A stretch of 64,000 nt of DNA from Allacma fusca (lineage: Eukaryota > Arthropoda > Collembola > Symphypleona > Sminthuridae). Below, in pieces: positions 13,401-27,162 of the stretch (position 1 is the stretch's first letter; each line of letters begins with the position of its first letter). The position numbers and the translations under genes are program-made. The stretch covers positions 58,476,386 through 58,540,385 of the forward strand of contig OX359248.1 in assembly GCA_947179485.1 (NCBI GenBank). Direction: 5' to 3'. Below the pieces are notes generated by a model. That model saw only the letters and a program-made list of their open reading frames with translations. It made no database searches and had not been told where the DNA came from.

Positions 13401-16400
13401 AGCGATGAAAATGAGGTCTGGTTGCTGTGGTCACTGTTTAACGCGTTTGCTAAGCTCGTCCGAATCTCTTTAAGCTATGGTAATACATTTGGGCAGGCTG
13501 CCAAGGCTCAATTCTCGAATTTATGATGAATTGAAAAACTTTGGAAAAGGCGATGAAAATGACGTGACGCTCAGGTCACTTTGTAAGGTGTTTGACGAAC
13601 TCTTCCGAATCTCCTTAAACTTTGGTAATACACTCGGGCAGGCTGCCAAAGGTCAACTCTCGAATTTGAGATGAATCGAAAAACTTTAAACAGCGATGAA
13701 AATGAGGTCTCGTTGCTGTGGTCACTGTTTAACGCGTTTGCTAAGCTCGTCCGAATCTCTTTAAGCTATGGTAATACATTTGGGCAGGCTGCCAAGGCTC
13801 AATTCTCGAATTTATGATGAATTGAAAAACATTGGAAAAGGCGATGAAAATGACGTGACGCTCAGGTCACTTTGTAAGGTGTTTGACGAACTCTTCCGAA
13901 TCTCCTTAAACTTTGGTAATACACTCGGGCAGGCTGCCAAAGGTCAACTCTCGAATTTGAGATGAATCGAAAAACTTTAAACAGCGATGAAAATGAGGTC
14001 TGGTTGCTGTGGTCACTGTTTAACGCGTTTGCTAAGCTTGTCCGAATCTCTTTAAGCTATGGTAATACATTTGGGCAGGCTGCCAAGGCTCAATTCTCGA
14101 ATTTATGATGAATTGAAAAACTTTGGAAAAGGCGATGAAAATGACGTGACGCTCAGGTCACTTTTTAAGGTGTTTGACGAACTCTTCCGAATCTCCTTAA
14201 ACTTTGGTAATACACTCGGGCAGGCTGCCAAAGGTCAATTCTCGAATTTGAGAGGAATCGAAAAACTTTAAACAGCGATGAAAATGAGGTCTCGTTGCTG
14301 TGGTCACTGTTTAACGCGTTTGCTAAGCTCGTCCGAATCTCTTTAAGCTATGGTAATACATTTGGGCAGGCTGCCAAGGCTCAATTCTCGAATTTATGAT
14401 GAATTGAAAAACTTTGGAAAAGGCGATGAAAATGACGTGACGCTCAGGTCACTTTGTAAGGTGTTTGACGAACTCTTCCGAATCTCCTTAAACTTTGGTA
14501 ATACACTCGGGCAGGCTGCCAAAGGTCAACTCTCGAATTTGAGATGAATCGAAAAACTTTAAACAGCGATGAAAATGAGGTCTCGTTGCTGTGGTCACTG
14601 TTTAACGCGTTTGCTAAGCTCGTCCGAATCTCTTTAAGCTATGGTAATACATTTGGGCAGGCTGCCAAGGCTCAATTCTCGAATTTATGATGAATTGAAA
14701 AACTTTGGAAAAGGCGATGAAAATGACGTGACGCTCAGGTCACTTTGTAAGGTGTTTGACGAACTCTTCCGAATCTCCTTAAACTTTGGTAATACACTCG
14801 GGCAGGCTGCCAAAGGTCAACTCTCGAATTTGAGATGAATCGAAAAACTTTAAACAGCGATGAAAATGAGGTCTGGTTGCTGTGGTCACTGTTTAACGCG
14901 TTTGCTAAGCTCGTCCGAATCTCTTTAAGCTATGGTAATACATTTGGGCAGGCTGCCAAGGCTCAATTCTCGAATTTATGATGAATTGAAAAACTTTGGA
15001 AAAGGCGATGAAAATGACGTGACGCTCAGGTCACTTTTTAAGGTGTTTGACGAACTCTTCCGAATCTCCTTAAACTTTGGTAATACACTCGGGCAGGCTG
15101 CCAAAGGTCAATTCTCGAATTTGAGATGAATCGAAAAACTTTAAACAGCGATGAAAATGAGGTCTCGTTGCTGTGGTCACTGTTTAACGCGTTTGCTAAG
15201 CTCGTCCGAATCTCTTTAAGCTATGGTAATACATTTGGGCAGGCTGCCAAGGCTCAATTCTCGAATTTATGATGAATTGAAAAACTTTGGAAAAGGCGAT
15301 GAAAATGACGTGACGCTCAGGTCACTTTGTAAGGTGTTTGACGAACTCTTCCGAATCTCCTTAAACTTTGGTAATACACTCGGGCAGTCTGCCAAAGCTC
15401 TTCTCAAATTTGGGATGAATTGAAATTTTTTGAAAAAAGCGATGAATATGACGTGACGCTCAGATCACTTTTTAAGGTGTTTGCCGAACTCGTCCGAATC
15501 TCCTTAAACTTTGGTAATACACTCGGGCAGGCTGCCAAAGGTCAATTCTCGAATTTGAGATGAATCGAAAAACTTTAAACAGCGATGAAAATGAGGTCTC
15601 GTTGCTGTGGTCACTGTTTAACGCGTTTGCTAAGCTCGTCCGAATCTCTTTAAGCTATGGTAATACACTCGGGCAGGCTGCCAAAGGTCAACTCTCGAAT
15701 TTGAGATGAATCGAAAAACTTTAAACAGCGATGAAAATGAGGTCTCGTTGCTGTGGTCACTGTTTAACGCGTTTGCTAAGCTCGTCCGAATCTCTTTAAG
15801 CTATGGTAATACATTTGGGCAGGCTGCCAAGGCTCAATTCTCGAATTTATGATGAATTGAAAAACTTTGGAAAAGGCGATGAAAATGACGTGACGCTCAG
15901 GTCACTTTGTAAGGTGTTTGACGAACTCTTCCGAATCTCCTTAAACTTTCGTAATACACTCGGGCAGGCTGCCAAAGGTCAACTCTCGAATTTGAGATGA
16001 ATCGAAAAACTTTAAACAGCGATGAAAATGAGGTCTGGTTGCTGTGGTCACTGTTTAACGCGTTTGCTAAGCTCGTCCGAATCTCTTTAAGCTATGGTAA
16101 TACATTTGGGCAGGCTGCCAAGGCTCAATTCTCGAATTTATGATGAATTGAAAAACTTTGGAAAAGGCGATGAAAATGACGTGACGCTCAGGTCACTTTT
16201 TAAGGTGTTTGACGAACTCTTCCGAATCTCCTTAAACTTTGGTAATACACTCGGGCAGGCTGCCAAAGGTCAATTCTCGAATTTGAGATGAATCGAAAAA
16301 CTTTAAACAGCGATGAAAATGAGGTCTCGTTGCTGTGGTCACTGTTTAACGCGTTTGCTAAGCTCGTCCGAATCTCTTTAAGCTATGGTAATACATTTGG

Positions 16401-17714
16401 GCAGGCTGCCAAGGCTCAATTCTCGAATTTATGATGAATTGAAAAACTTTGGAAAAGGCGATGAAAATGACGTGACGCTCAGGTCACTTTGTAAGGTGTT
16501 TGACGAACTCTTCCGAATCTCCTTAAACTTTGGTAATACACTCGGGCAGTCTGCCAAAGCTCTTCTCAAATTTGGGATGAATTGAAATTTTTTGAAAAAA
16601 GCGATGAATATGACGTGACGCTCAGATCACTTTTTAAGGTGTTTGCCGAACTCGTCCGAATCTCCTTAAACTTTGGTAATACACTCGGGCAGGCTGCCAA
16701 AGGTCAATTCTCGAATTTGAGATGAATCGAAAAACTTTAAACAGCGATGAAAATGAGGTCTCGTTGCTGTGGTCACTGTTTAACGCGTTTGCTAAGCTCG
16801 TCCGAATCTCTTTAAGCTATGGTAATACACTCGGGCAGGCTGCCAAAGGTCAACTCTCGAATTTGAGATGAATCGAAAAACTTTAAACAGCGATGAAAAT
16901 GAGGTCTCGTTGCTGTGGTCACTGTTTAACGCGTTTGCTAAGCTCGTCCGAATCTCTTTAAGCTATGGTAATACATTTGGGCAGGCTGCCAAGGCTCAAT
17001 TCTCGAATTTATGATGAATTGAAAAACTTTGGAAAAGGCGATGAAAATGACGTGACGCTCAGGTCACTTTGTAAGGTGTTTGACGAACTCTTCCGAATCT
17101 CCTTAAACTTTCGTAATACACTCGGGCAGGCTGCCAAAGGTCAACTCTCGAATTTGAGATGAATCGAAAAACTTTAAACAGCGATGAAAATGAGGTCTGG
17201 TTGCTGTGGTCACTGTTTAACGCGTTTGCTAAGCTCGTCCGAATCTCTTTAAGCTATGGTAATACATTTGGGCAGGCTGCCAAGGCTCAATTCTCGAATT
17301 TATGATGAATTGAAAAACTTTGGAAAAGGCGATGAAAATGACGTGACGCTCAGGTCACTTTTTAAGGTGTTTGACGAACTCTTCCGAATCTCCTTAAACT
17401 TTGGTAATACACTCGGGCAGGCTGCCAAAGGTCAATTCTCGAATTTGAGATGAATCGAAAAACTTTAAACAGCGATGAAAATGAGGTCTCGTTGCTGTGG
17501 TCACTGTTTAACGCGTTTGCTAAGCTCGTCCGAATCTCTTTAAGCTATGGTAATACATTTGGGCAGGCTGCCAAGGCTCAATTCTCGAATTTATGATGAA
17601 TTGAAAAACTTTGGAAAAGGCGATGAAAATGACGTGACGCTCAGGTCACTTTGTAAGGTGTTTGACGAACTTCCGAATCTCCTTAAACTTTGGTAATACA
17701 CTCGGGCAGGCTGC
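9292..17714 (+). repeat. 9291-bp segmental satellite unit, copy 2 (about 8.4 kb present)
   Basis: Near-identical copy of 1-8423. Differences I noticed are single bases, such as C1224 to T10515 and the gtttgttaagc/gtttgctaagc difference near 8229 and 17520. A 2-bp deletion lies near 17669 (gaacttccg against gaactcttccg). Similarity is lost near 17715, where copy 2 switches to an A tail plus C monomer while copy 1 continues as A-B. The order of sub-blocks, including the diverged six-monomer block at 10482-11348, is conserved. Confidence 0.9.
10482..11348 (+). repeat. Diverged monomer block E-F-G-H-I-J (copy 2)
   Basis: Same six-monomer cassette as 1191-2057, displaced by 9291 bp and almost identical. 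It carries one visible substitution in E (gaacatggtgtgg instead of gaacatggcgtgg, position 10515). It shows that the diverged cassette was carried along when the 9291-bp unit duplicated. Confidence 0.85.
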
Positions 17715-20290
17715 CAAAGCTCTTCTCAAATTTGGGATGAATTGAAATTTTTTGAAAAAAGCGATGAATATGACGTGACGCTCAGATCACTTTTTAAGGT
17801 GTTTGCCGAACTCGTCCGAATCTCCTTAAACTTTGGTAATACACTCGGGCAGGCTGCCAAAGGTCAATTCTCGAATTTGAGATGAATCGAAAAACTTTAA
17901 ACAGCGATGAAAATGAGGTCTCGTTGCTGTGGTCACTGTTTAACGCGTTTGCTAAGCTCGTCCGAATCTCTTTAAGCTATGGTAATACACTCGGGCTGGC
18001 TACCAAACCTCAATTCTCGAATTTGAGATGAATTGAAGAACTTTAGACAGCGATGAAAATGAGGTCTCGTTGCTGTGGTCACTGTTTGACGCGTTTGCTA
18101 AGCTCGTCCGAATCTCTTTAAGCTATGGTAATACATTTGGGCAGGCTGCCAAGGCTCAATTCTCGAATTTATGATGAATTGAAAAACTTTGGAAAAGGCG
18201 ATGAAAATGACGTGACGCTCAGGTCACTTTTTAAGGTGTTTGACGAACTCTTCCGAATCTCCTTAAACTTTGGTAATACACTCGGGCAGGCTGCCAAAGG
18301 TCAACTCTCGAATTTGAGATGAATCGAAAAACTTTAAACAGCGATGAAAATGAGGTCTCGTTGCTGTGGTCACTGTTTAACGCGTTTGCTAAGCTCGTCC
18401 GAATCTCTTTAAGCTATGGTAATACATTTGGGCAGGCTGCCAAGGCTCAATTCTCGAATTTATGATGAATTGAAAAACTTTGGAAAAGGTGATGAAAATG
18501 ACGTGACGCTCAGGTCACTTTGTAAGGTGTTTGACGAACTCTTCCGAATCTCCTTAAACTTTGGTAATACACTCGGGCAGTCTGCCAAAGCTCTTCTCAA
18601 ATTTGGGATGAATTGAAATTTTTTGAAAAAAGCGATGAAAATGACGTGACGCTCAGGTCACTTTTTAAGGTGTTTGCCGAACTCGTCCGAATCTCCTTAA
18701 ACTTTGGTAATACACTCGGGCAGGCTGCCAAAGGTCAATTCTCGAATTTGAGATGAATCGAAAAACTTTAAACAGCGATGAAAATGAGGTCTCGTTGCTG
18801 TGGTCACTGTTTAACGCGTTTGCTAAGCTCGTCCGAATCTCTTTAAGCTATGGTAATACACTCGGGCTGGCTACCAAACCTCAATTCTCGAATTTGAGAT
18901 GAATTGAAGAACTTTAGACAGCGATGAAAATGAGGTCTCGTTGCTGTGGTCACTGTTTGACGCGTTTGCTAAGCTCGTCCGAATCTCTTTAAGCTATAGT
19001 AATACATTTGGGCAGGCTGCCAAGGCTCAATTCTCGAATTTATGATGAATTGAAAAACTTTGGAAAAGGCGATGAAAATGACGTGACGCTCAGGTCACTT
19101 TTTAAGGTGTTTGACGAACTCTTCCGAATCTCCTTAAACTTTGGTAATACACTCAGGCAGGCTGCCAAAGGTCAACTCTCGAATTTGAGATGAATCGAAA
19201 AACTTTAAACAGCGATGAAAATGAGGTCTCGTTGTTGTGGTCACTGTTTAACGTGTTTCTAAGCTCGTCCAGATCTCTTCAAACTTTGGTAATACACTCG
19301 GGCAGGCTGCCCAAGCTCAATTCTCGAATTTGAGATGAATCGAAAAACTTCGAACATAGCGATGAACGAGGTGGCGTTTAGGACACTTTTTAAGGTGTTT
19401 GCCGAACTCGTCCGAACCTCCTTAAATTTTGGTAATACACTCGGGCAGTCTGCCAAAGCTCTTCTCAAATTTGGGATGAATTGAAATTTTTTGAAAAAAG
19501 CGATGAATATGACGTGACGCTCAGATCACTTTTTAAGGTGTTTGCCGAACTCGTCCGAATCTCCTTAAACTTTGGTAATACACTCGGGCAGGCTGCCAAA
19601 GGTCAATTCTCGAATTTGAGATGAATCGAAAATCTTTAAACAGCGATGAAAATGAGGTCTCGTTGCTGTGGTCACTGTTTAACGCGTTTGCTAAGCTCAT
19701 CCGAATCTCGTTAAACTTTGACAATACACTCAGGCAGTCTTCCAAAGATCAATTCTCGAATTTGAGATGAATTTAAAAACTTTAAACATAGCGATGAACA
19801 TGACAAGGCGTTTAGGACACTTTTTAAGGTGTTTGCCGAATTTGTCCGAACCTCCTTTAACTTTGGCAATACACGGGCATTCTGCGAAAGCTCAATTCTC
19901 GAATTTGAGATGAATTAAAGAACTGGAAAAAGCAAAGAAAATGACGTGACGCTCAGGTCACTTTTTAACGTGTTTGCCGAACTCGTCCGAATCTCCTTAA
20001 ACTTTGGTAATCCACTCGGGCTGGCTACCAAACCTCAATTCTCGAATTTGAGATGAATTGTAGAACTTTAGACAGCGATGAAAATGAGGTCTCGTTGCTG
20101 TGGTCAGTTTGACGCGTTTGCTAAGCTCGTCCGAATCTCTTTAAGCTATGGTAATACATTTGGGCAGGCTGCCAAGGCTCAATTCTCGAATTTATGATGA
20201 ATTGAAAAACTTTGGAAAAGGCGATGAAAATGACGTGACGCTCAGGTCACTTTTTAAGGTGTTTGACGAACTCTTCCGAATCTCCTTAAA
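17715..20290 (+). repeat. Patchwork satellite segment between the 9291-bp copies and the 3049-bp-spaced duplication
   Basis: It contains an 871-bp hexamer (A-B-A-C-B-D) starting at 18125 and repeated at 18996. In the second copy the usual atggtaata is atagtaata. A short diverged run of F-G monomers follows (about 19190-19480). After C and B monomers come I-J monomers (about 19769-20055) matching part of the six-monomer cassette. No non-satellite sequence is present. Confidence 0.75.
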
Positions 20291-21607
20291 CTTTGGTAAT
20301 ACACTCGGGCAGGCTGCCAAAGGTTAATTCTCGAATTTGAGATGAATCGAAAAACTTTAAACAGCGATGAAAATGAGGTCTCGTTGCTGTGGTCACTGTT
20401 TAACGCGTTTGCTAAGCTCGTCCGAATCTCTTTAAGCTATGGTAATACATTTGGGCAGGCTGCCAAGGCTCAATTCTCGAATTTATGATGAATTGAAAAA
20501 CTTTGGAAAAGGCGATGAAAATGACGTGACGCTCAGGTCACTTTGTAAGGTGTTTGACGAACTCTTCCGAATCTCCTTAAACTTTGGTAATACACTCGGG
20601 CAGGCTGCCAAAGGTCAACTCTCGAATTTGAGATGAATCGAAAAACTTTAAACAGCGATGAAAATGAGGTCTCGTTGCTGTGGTCACTGTTTAACGCGTT
20701 TGCTAAGCTCGTCCGAATCTCTTTAAGCTATGGTAATACATTTGGGCAGGCTGCCAAGGCTCAATTCTCGAATTTATGATGAATTGAAAAACTTTGGAAA
20801 AGGCGATGAAAATGACGTGACGCTCAGGTCACTTTGTAAGGTGTTTGACGAACTCTTCCGAATCTCCTTAAACTTTGGTAATACACTCGGGCAGGCTGCC
20901 AAAGGTCAACTCTCGAATTTGAGATGAATCGAAAAACTTTAAACAGCGATGAAAATGAGGTCTGGTTGCTGTGGTCACTGTTTAACGCGTTTGCTAAGCT
21001 CGTCCGAATCTCTTTAAGCTATGGTACTACATTTGGGCAGGCTGCCAAGGCTCAATTCTCGAATTTATGATGAATTGAAAAACTTTGGAAAAGGCGATGA
21101 AAATGACGTGACGCTCAGGTCACTTTTTAAGGTGTTTGACGAACTCTTCCGAATCTCCTTAAACTTTGGTAATACACTCGGGCAGGCTGCCAAAGGTCAA
21201 TTCTCGAATTTGAGATGAATCGAAAAACTTTAAACAGCGATGAAAATGAGGTCTCGTTGCTGTGGTCACTGTTTAACGCGTTTGCTAAGCTCGTCCGAAT
21301 CTCTTTAAGCTATGGTAATACATTTGGGCAGGCTGCCAAGGCTCAATTCTCGAATTTATGATGAATTGAAAAACTTTGGAAAAGGCAATGAAAATGACGT
21401 GACGCTCAGGTCACTTTGTAAGGTGTTTGACGAACTCTTCCGAATCTCCTTAAACTTTGGTAATACACTCGGGCAGGCTGCCAAAGGTCAACTCTCGAAT
21501 TTGAGATGAATCGAAAAACTTTAAACAGCGATGAAAATGAGGTCTCGTTGCTGTGGTCACTGTTTAACGCGTTTGCTAAGCTCGTCCGAATCTCTTTAAG
21601 CTATGGT
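20291..21607 (+). repeat. 3049-bp-spaced duplication, copy 1 (about 1.3 kb)
   Basis: A-B dimers starting at 20439, 20730, 21021 and 21312 match those at 23488, 23779, 24070 and 24361. Both copies carry the private variant ggtactacattt (21027 and 24076). Differences seen are aaaggttaattc against aaaggtcaattc at the left end and ggcaatgaaa against ggcgatgaaa near 21387. The copies diverge at the left in diverged against A-type monomers, and at the right near 21608/24657. Confidence 0.8.
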
Positions 21608-23339
21608 AATACATTTGGGCAGGCTGCCAAGGCTCAATTCTCGAATTTATGATGAATTGAAAAACTTTGGAAAAGGCGATGAAAATGACGTGACGCTCAG
21701 GTCACTTTGTAAGGTGTTTGACGAACTCTTCCGAATCTCCTTAAACTTTGGTAATACACTCGGGCAGTCTGCCAAAGCTCTTCTCAAATTTGGGATGAAT
21801 TGAAATTTTTTGAAAAAAGCGATGAATATGACGTGACGCTCAGATCACTTTTTAAAGTGTTTGCCGAACTCGTCCGAATCTCCTTAAACTTTGGTAATAC
21901 ACTCGGGCAGGCTGCCAAAGGTCAATTCTCGAATTTGAGATGAATCGAAAAACTTTAAACAGCGATGAAAATGAGGTCTCGTTGCTGTGGTCACTGTTTA
22001 ACGCGTTTGCTAAGCTCGTCCGAATCTCTTTAAGCTATGGTAATACACTCGGGCTGGCTACCAAACCTCAATTCTCGAATTTGAGATGAATTGAAGAACT
22101 TTAGACAGCGATGAAAATGAGGTCTCGTTGCTGTGGTCACTGTTTGACGCGTTTGCTAAGCTCGTCCGAATCTCTTTAAGCTATGGTAATACATTTGGGC
22201 AGGCTGCCAAGGCTCAATTCTCGAATTTATGATGAATTGAAAAACTTTGGAAAAGGCGATGAAAATGACGTGACGCTCAGGTCACTTTTTAAGGTGTTTG
22301 ACGAACTCTTCCGAATCTCCTTAAACTTTGGTAATACACTCGGGCAGGCTGCCAAAGGTCAACTCTCGAATTTGAGATGAATCGAAAAACTTTAAACAGC
22401 GATGAAAATGAGGTCTCGTTGCTGTGGTCACTGTTTAACGCGTTTGCTAAGCTCGTCCGAATCTCTTTAATCTATGGTAATACATTTGGGCAGGCTGCCA
22501 AGGCTCAATTCTCGAATTTATGATGAATTGAAAAACTTTGGAAAAGGCGATGAAAATGACGTGACGCTCAGGTCACTTCGTAAGGTGTTTGACGAACTCT
22601 TCCGAATCTCCTTAAACTTTGGTAATACACTCGGGCAGTCTGCCAAAGCTCGTCTCAAATTTGGGATGAATTGAAATTTTTTGAAAAAAGCGATGAAAAT
22701 GACGTGACGCTCAGGTCACTTTTTAAGGTGTTTGCCGAACTCGTCCGAATCTCCTTAAACTTTGGTAAGACACTCGGGCAGGCTGCCAAAGGTCAATTCT
22801 CGAATTTGAGATGAATCGAAAAACTTTAAACAGCGATGAAAATGAGGTCTGGTTGCTGTGGTCACTGTTTAACGCGTTTGCTAAGCTCGTCCGAATCTCT
22901 TTAAGCTATGGTAATACACTCGGGCTGGCTACCAAACCTCAATTCTCGAATTTGAGATGAATTGAAAAACTTTAAACAGCGATGAACATGGCGTGGCGTT
23001 TAGGACACTTTTTTAAAGGTGTTTGCCGAACTCGTCCGAATCTCCTCAAGTTTTGGGATTACACTCGGGCAATCTGCCAAAGATCAATTCTTGAATTTGA
23101 TATAAATCGAGAAACTTAAAACAGCGATGAAAATGAGGTCTCGTTGCTGTGGTCACTGTTTAACGTGTTTGCTAAGCTCGTCCAGATCTCTTCAAACTTT
23201 GGTAATACACTCGGGCAGGCTGCCCAAGCTCAATTCTCGAATTTGAGATGAATCGAAAAACTTCGAACATAGCGATGAACGAGGTGGCGTTTAGGACACT
23301 TTTTAAGGTGTTTGCCGAACTCGTCCGAACCTCCTTAAA
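21608..23339 (+). repeat. Mixed satellite segment with an E-F-G diverged run
   Basis: A, C, B, D and A-B monomers run up to about 22968. E, F and G-type monomers follow (about 22968-23339). The A monomer at 22474 has gtcacttcgtaagg and aagctcgtctcaaa. The latter change is shared with A monomers at 25237 and 27850, which ties this segment to the 2613-bp unit further right. The C monomers here share ggtaagacactcgg with those near 25530 and 28143. Confidence 0.75.
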
Positions 23340-24656
23340 CTTTGGTAATACACTCGGGCAGGCTGCCAAAGGTCAATTCTCGAATTTGAGATGAATCGAA
23401 AAACTTTAAACAGCGATGAAAATGAGGTCTCGTTGCTGTGGTCACTGTTTAACGCGTTTGCTAAGCTCGTCCGAATCTCTTTAAGCTATGGTAATACATT
23501 TGGGCAGGCTGCCAAGGCTCAATTCTCGAATTTATGATGAATTGAAAAACTTTGGAAAAGGCGATGAAAATGACGTGACGCTCAGGTCACTTTGTAAGGT
23601 GTTTGACGAACTCTTCCGAATCTCCTTAAACTTTGGTAATACACTCGGGCAGGCTGCCAAAGGTCAACTCTCGAATTTGAGATGAATCGAAAAACTTTAA
23701 ACAGCGATGAAAATGAGGTCTCGTTGCTGTGGTCACTGTTTAACGCGTTTGCTAAGCTCGTCCGAATCTCTTTAAGCTATGGTAATACATTTGGGCAGGC
23801 TGCCAAGGCTCAATTCTCGAATTTATGATGAATTGAAAAACTTTGGAAAAGGCGATGAAAATGACGTGACGCTCAGGTCACTTTGTAAGGTGTTTGACGA
23901 ACTCTTCCGAATCTCCTTAAACTTTGGTAATACACTCGGGCAGGCTGCCAAAGGTCAACTCTCGAATTTGAGATGAATCGAAAAACTTTAAACAGCGATG
24001 AAAATGAGGTCTGGTTGCTGTGGTCACTGTTTAACGCGTTTGCTAAGCTCGTCCGAATCTCTTTAAGCTATGGTACTACATTTGGGCAGGCTGCCAAGGC
24101 TCAATTCTCGAATTTATGATGAATTGAAAAACTTTGGAAAAGGCGATGAAAATGACGTGACGCTCAGGTCACTTTTTAAGGTGTTTGACGAACTCTTCCG
24201 AATCTCCTTAAACTTTGGTAATACACTCGGGCAGGCTGCCAAAGGTCAATTCTCGAATTTGAGATGAATCGAAAAACTTTAAACAGCGATGAAAATGAGG
24301 TCTCGTTGCTGTGGTCACTGTTTAACGCGTTTGCTAAGCTCGTCCGAATCTCTTTAAGCTATGGTAATACATTTGGGCAGGCTGCCAAGGCTCAATTCTC
24401 GAATTTATGATGAATTGAAAAACTTTGGAAAAGGCGATGAAAATGACGTGACGCTCAGGTCACTTTGTAAGGTGTTTGACGAACTCTTCCGAATCTCCTT
24501 AAACTTTGGTAATACACTCGGGCAGGCTGCCAAAGGTCAACTCTCGAATTTGAGATGAATCGAAAAACTTTAAACAGCGATGAAAATGAGGTCTCGTTGC
24601 TGTGGTCACTGTTTAACGCGTTTGCTAAGCTCGTCCGAATCTCTTTAAGCTATGGT
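23340..24656 (+). repeat. 3049-bp-spaced duplication, copy 2 (about 1.3 kb)
   Basis: Second copy of 20291-21607, with all four A-B dimers at +3049 and the shared ggtactacattt variant at 24076. It joins directly to a diverged G-type monomer on the left, unlike copy 1, so one of the two left junctions is the recombination point. Confidence 0.8.
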
Positions 24657-26264
24657 AATACACTCGGGCTGGCTACCAAACCTCAATTCTCGAATTTGAG
24701 ATGAATTGAAGAACTTTAGACAGCGATGAAAATGAGGTCTCGTTGCTGTGGTCACTGTTTGACGCGTTTGCTAAGCTCGTCCGAATCTCTTTAAGCTATG
24801 GTAATACATTTGGGCAGGCTGCCAAGGCTCAATTCTCGAATTTATGATGAATTGAAAAACTTTGGAAAAGGCGATGAAAATGACGTGACGCTCAGGTCAC
24901 TTTTTAAGGTGTTTGACGAACTCTTCCGAATCTCCTTAAACTTTGGTAATACACTCGGGCAGGCTGCCAAAGGTCAACTCTCGAATTTGAGATGAATCGA
25001 AAAACTTTAAACAGCGATGAAAATGAGGTCTCGTTGCTGTGGTCACTGTTTAACGCGTTTGCTAAGCTCGTCCGAATCTCTTTAAGCTATGGTAATACAT
25101 TTGGGCAGGCTGCCAAGGCTCAATTCTCGAATTTATGATGAATTGAAAAACTTTGGAAAAGGCGATGAAAATGAGGTCTCGTTGCTGTGGTCACTGTTTG
25201 ACGCGTTTGCTAAGCTCGTCCGAATCTCTTTAAGCTATGGTAATACATTTGGGCAGGCTGCCAAGGCTCAATTCTCGAATTTATGATGAATTGAAAAACT
25301 TTGGAAAAGGCGATGAAAATGACGTGACGCTCAGGTCACTTTGTAAGGTGTTTGACGAAATCTTCCGAATCTCCTTAAACTTTGGTAATACACTCGGGCA
25401 GTCTGCCAAAGCTCGTCTCAAATTTGGGATGAATTGAAATTTTTTGAAAAAAGCGATGAAAATGACGTGACGCTCAGGTCACTTTTTAAGGTGTTTGCCG
25501 AACTCGTCCGAATCTCCTTAAACTTTGGTAAGACACTCGGGCAGGCTGCCAAAGGTCAATTCTCGAATTTGAGATGAATCGAAAAACTTTAAACAGCGAT
25601 GAAAATGAGGTCTGGTTGCTGTGGTCACTGTTTAACGCGTTTGCTAAGCTCGTCCGAATCTCTTTAAGCTATGGTAATACACTCGGGCTGGCTACCAAAC
25701 CTCAATTCTCGAATTTGAGATGAATTGAAAAACTTTAAACAGCGATGAACATGGCGTGGCGTTTAGGACACTTTTTTAAAGGTGTTTGCCGAACTCGTCC
25801 GAATCTCCTCAAGTTTTGGGATTACACTCGGGCAATCTGCCAAAGATCAATTCTTGAATTTGATATGAATCGAGAAACTTAAAACAGCGATGAAAATGAG
25901 GTCTCGTTGCTGTGGTCACTGTTTAACGTGTTTGCTAAGCTCGTCCAGATCTCTTCAAACTTTGGTAATACACTCGGGCAGGCTGCCCAAGCTCAATTCT
26001 CGAATTTGAGATGAATCGAAAAACTTCGAACATAGCGATGAACGAGGTGGCGTTTAGGACACTTTTTAAGGTGTTTGCCGAACTCGTCCGAACCTCCTTA
26101 AACTTTGGTAATACACTCGGGCAGTCTGCCAAAGCTCTTCTCAAATTTGGGATGAATTGAAATTTTTTGAAAAAAGCGATGAATATGACGTGACGCTCAG
26201 GTCACTTTTTAAGGTGTTTGCCGAACTCGTCCGAATCTCCTTAAACTTTGGTAATACACTCAGG
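24550..26264 (+). repeat. 2613-bp-spaced duplication, copy 1 (about 1.7 kb)
   Basis: Landmarks at 24798, 25089, 25237 and 25935 recur at +2613 (27411, 27702, 27850, 28548). The duplicated stretch runs D-A-B-hybrid-A-C-B-E-F-G-C. Shared private features are the 148-bp A/B hybrid monomer, aagctcgtctcaaa, ggtaagacactcgg and gatatgaatcg. Right of about 26264 the copies differ (ctcaggcagg/gctgaattctcg against ctcgggcagg/ggtcaattctcg). Confidence 0.82.
25140..25287 (+). repeat. Hybrid A/B monomer, 148 bp
   Basis: The monomer starts as class A (gaattgaaaaactttggaaa) and switches to class B/D in gatgaaaatgaggtctcg. The result is 148 bp, longer than any parental class. The switch falls in gcgatgaaaatga, which all classes share. 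This is the expected product of recombination or gene conversion between misaligned A and B monomers. The same hybrid is at 27753-27900. Confidence 0.85.
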
Positions 26265-27162
26265 CAGGCTGCCAAAGCTGAATTCTCGAATTTGAGATGA
26301 ATTGAAGAACTTTAGACAGCGATGAAAATGAGGTCTCGTTGCTGTGGTCACTGTTTAACGCGTTTGCTAAGCTCGTCCGAATCTCTTTAAGCTATGGTAA
26401 TACACTCGGGCTGGCTACCAAACCTCAATTCTCGAATTTGAGATGAATTGAAGAACTTTAGACAGCGATGAAAATGAGGTCTCGTTGCTGTGGTCACTGT
26501 TTGACGCGTTTGCTAAGCTCGTCCGAATCTCTTTAAGCTATGGTAATACATTTGGGCAGGCTGCCAAGGCTCAATTCTCGAATTTATGATGAATTGAAAA
26601 ACTTTGGAAAAGGCGATGAAAATGACGTGACGCTCAGGTCACTTTTTAAGGTGTTTGACGAACTCTTCCGAATCTCCTTAAACTTTGGTAATACACTCGG
26701 GCAGTCTGCCAAAGGTCAACTCTCGAATTTGAGATGAATCGAAAAACTTTAAACAGCGATGAAAATGAGGTCTCGTTGCTGTGGTCACTGTTTAACGCGT
26801 TTGCTAAGCTCGTCCGAATCTCTTTAAGCTATGGTAATACATTTGGGCAGGCTGCCAAGGCTCAATTCTCGAATTTATGATGAATTGAAAAACTTTGGAA
26901 AAGGCGATGAAAATGACGTGACGCTCAGGTCACTTTGTAAGGTGTTTGACGAACTCTTCCGAATCTCCTTAAACTTTGGTAATACACTCGGGCAGTCTGC
27001 CAAAGCTCTTCTCAAATTTGGGATGAATTGAAATTTTTTGAAAAAAGCAATGAAAATGACGTGACGCTCAGGTCACTTTTTAAGGTGTTTGCCGAACTCG
27101 TCCGAATCTCCTTAAACTTTGGTAATACACTCGGGCAGGCTGCCAAAGGTCAATTCTCGAAT
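26265..27162 (+). repeat. Satellite segment between the 2613-bp copies
   Basis: It contains D, D, A, B, A and C monomers. The A at 26540 is unusual in joining gggcagtctgcc (normally the C-linked tail) to aaaggtcaactctcg (the B-linked tail). The C monomer near 27050 has gcaatgaaaat. No non-satellite sequence is present. Confidence 0.7.
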
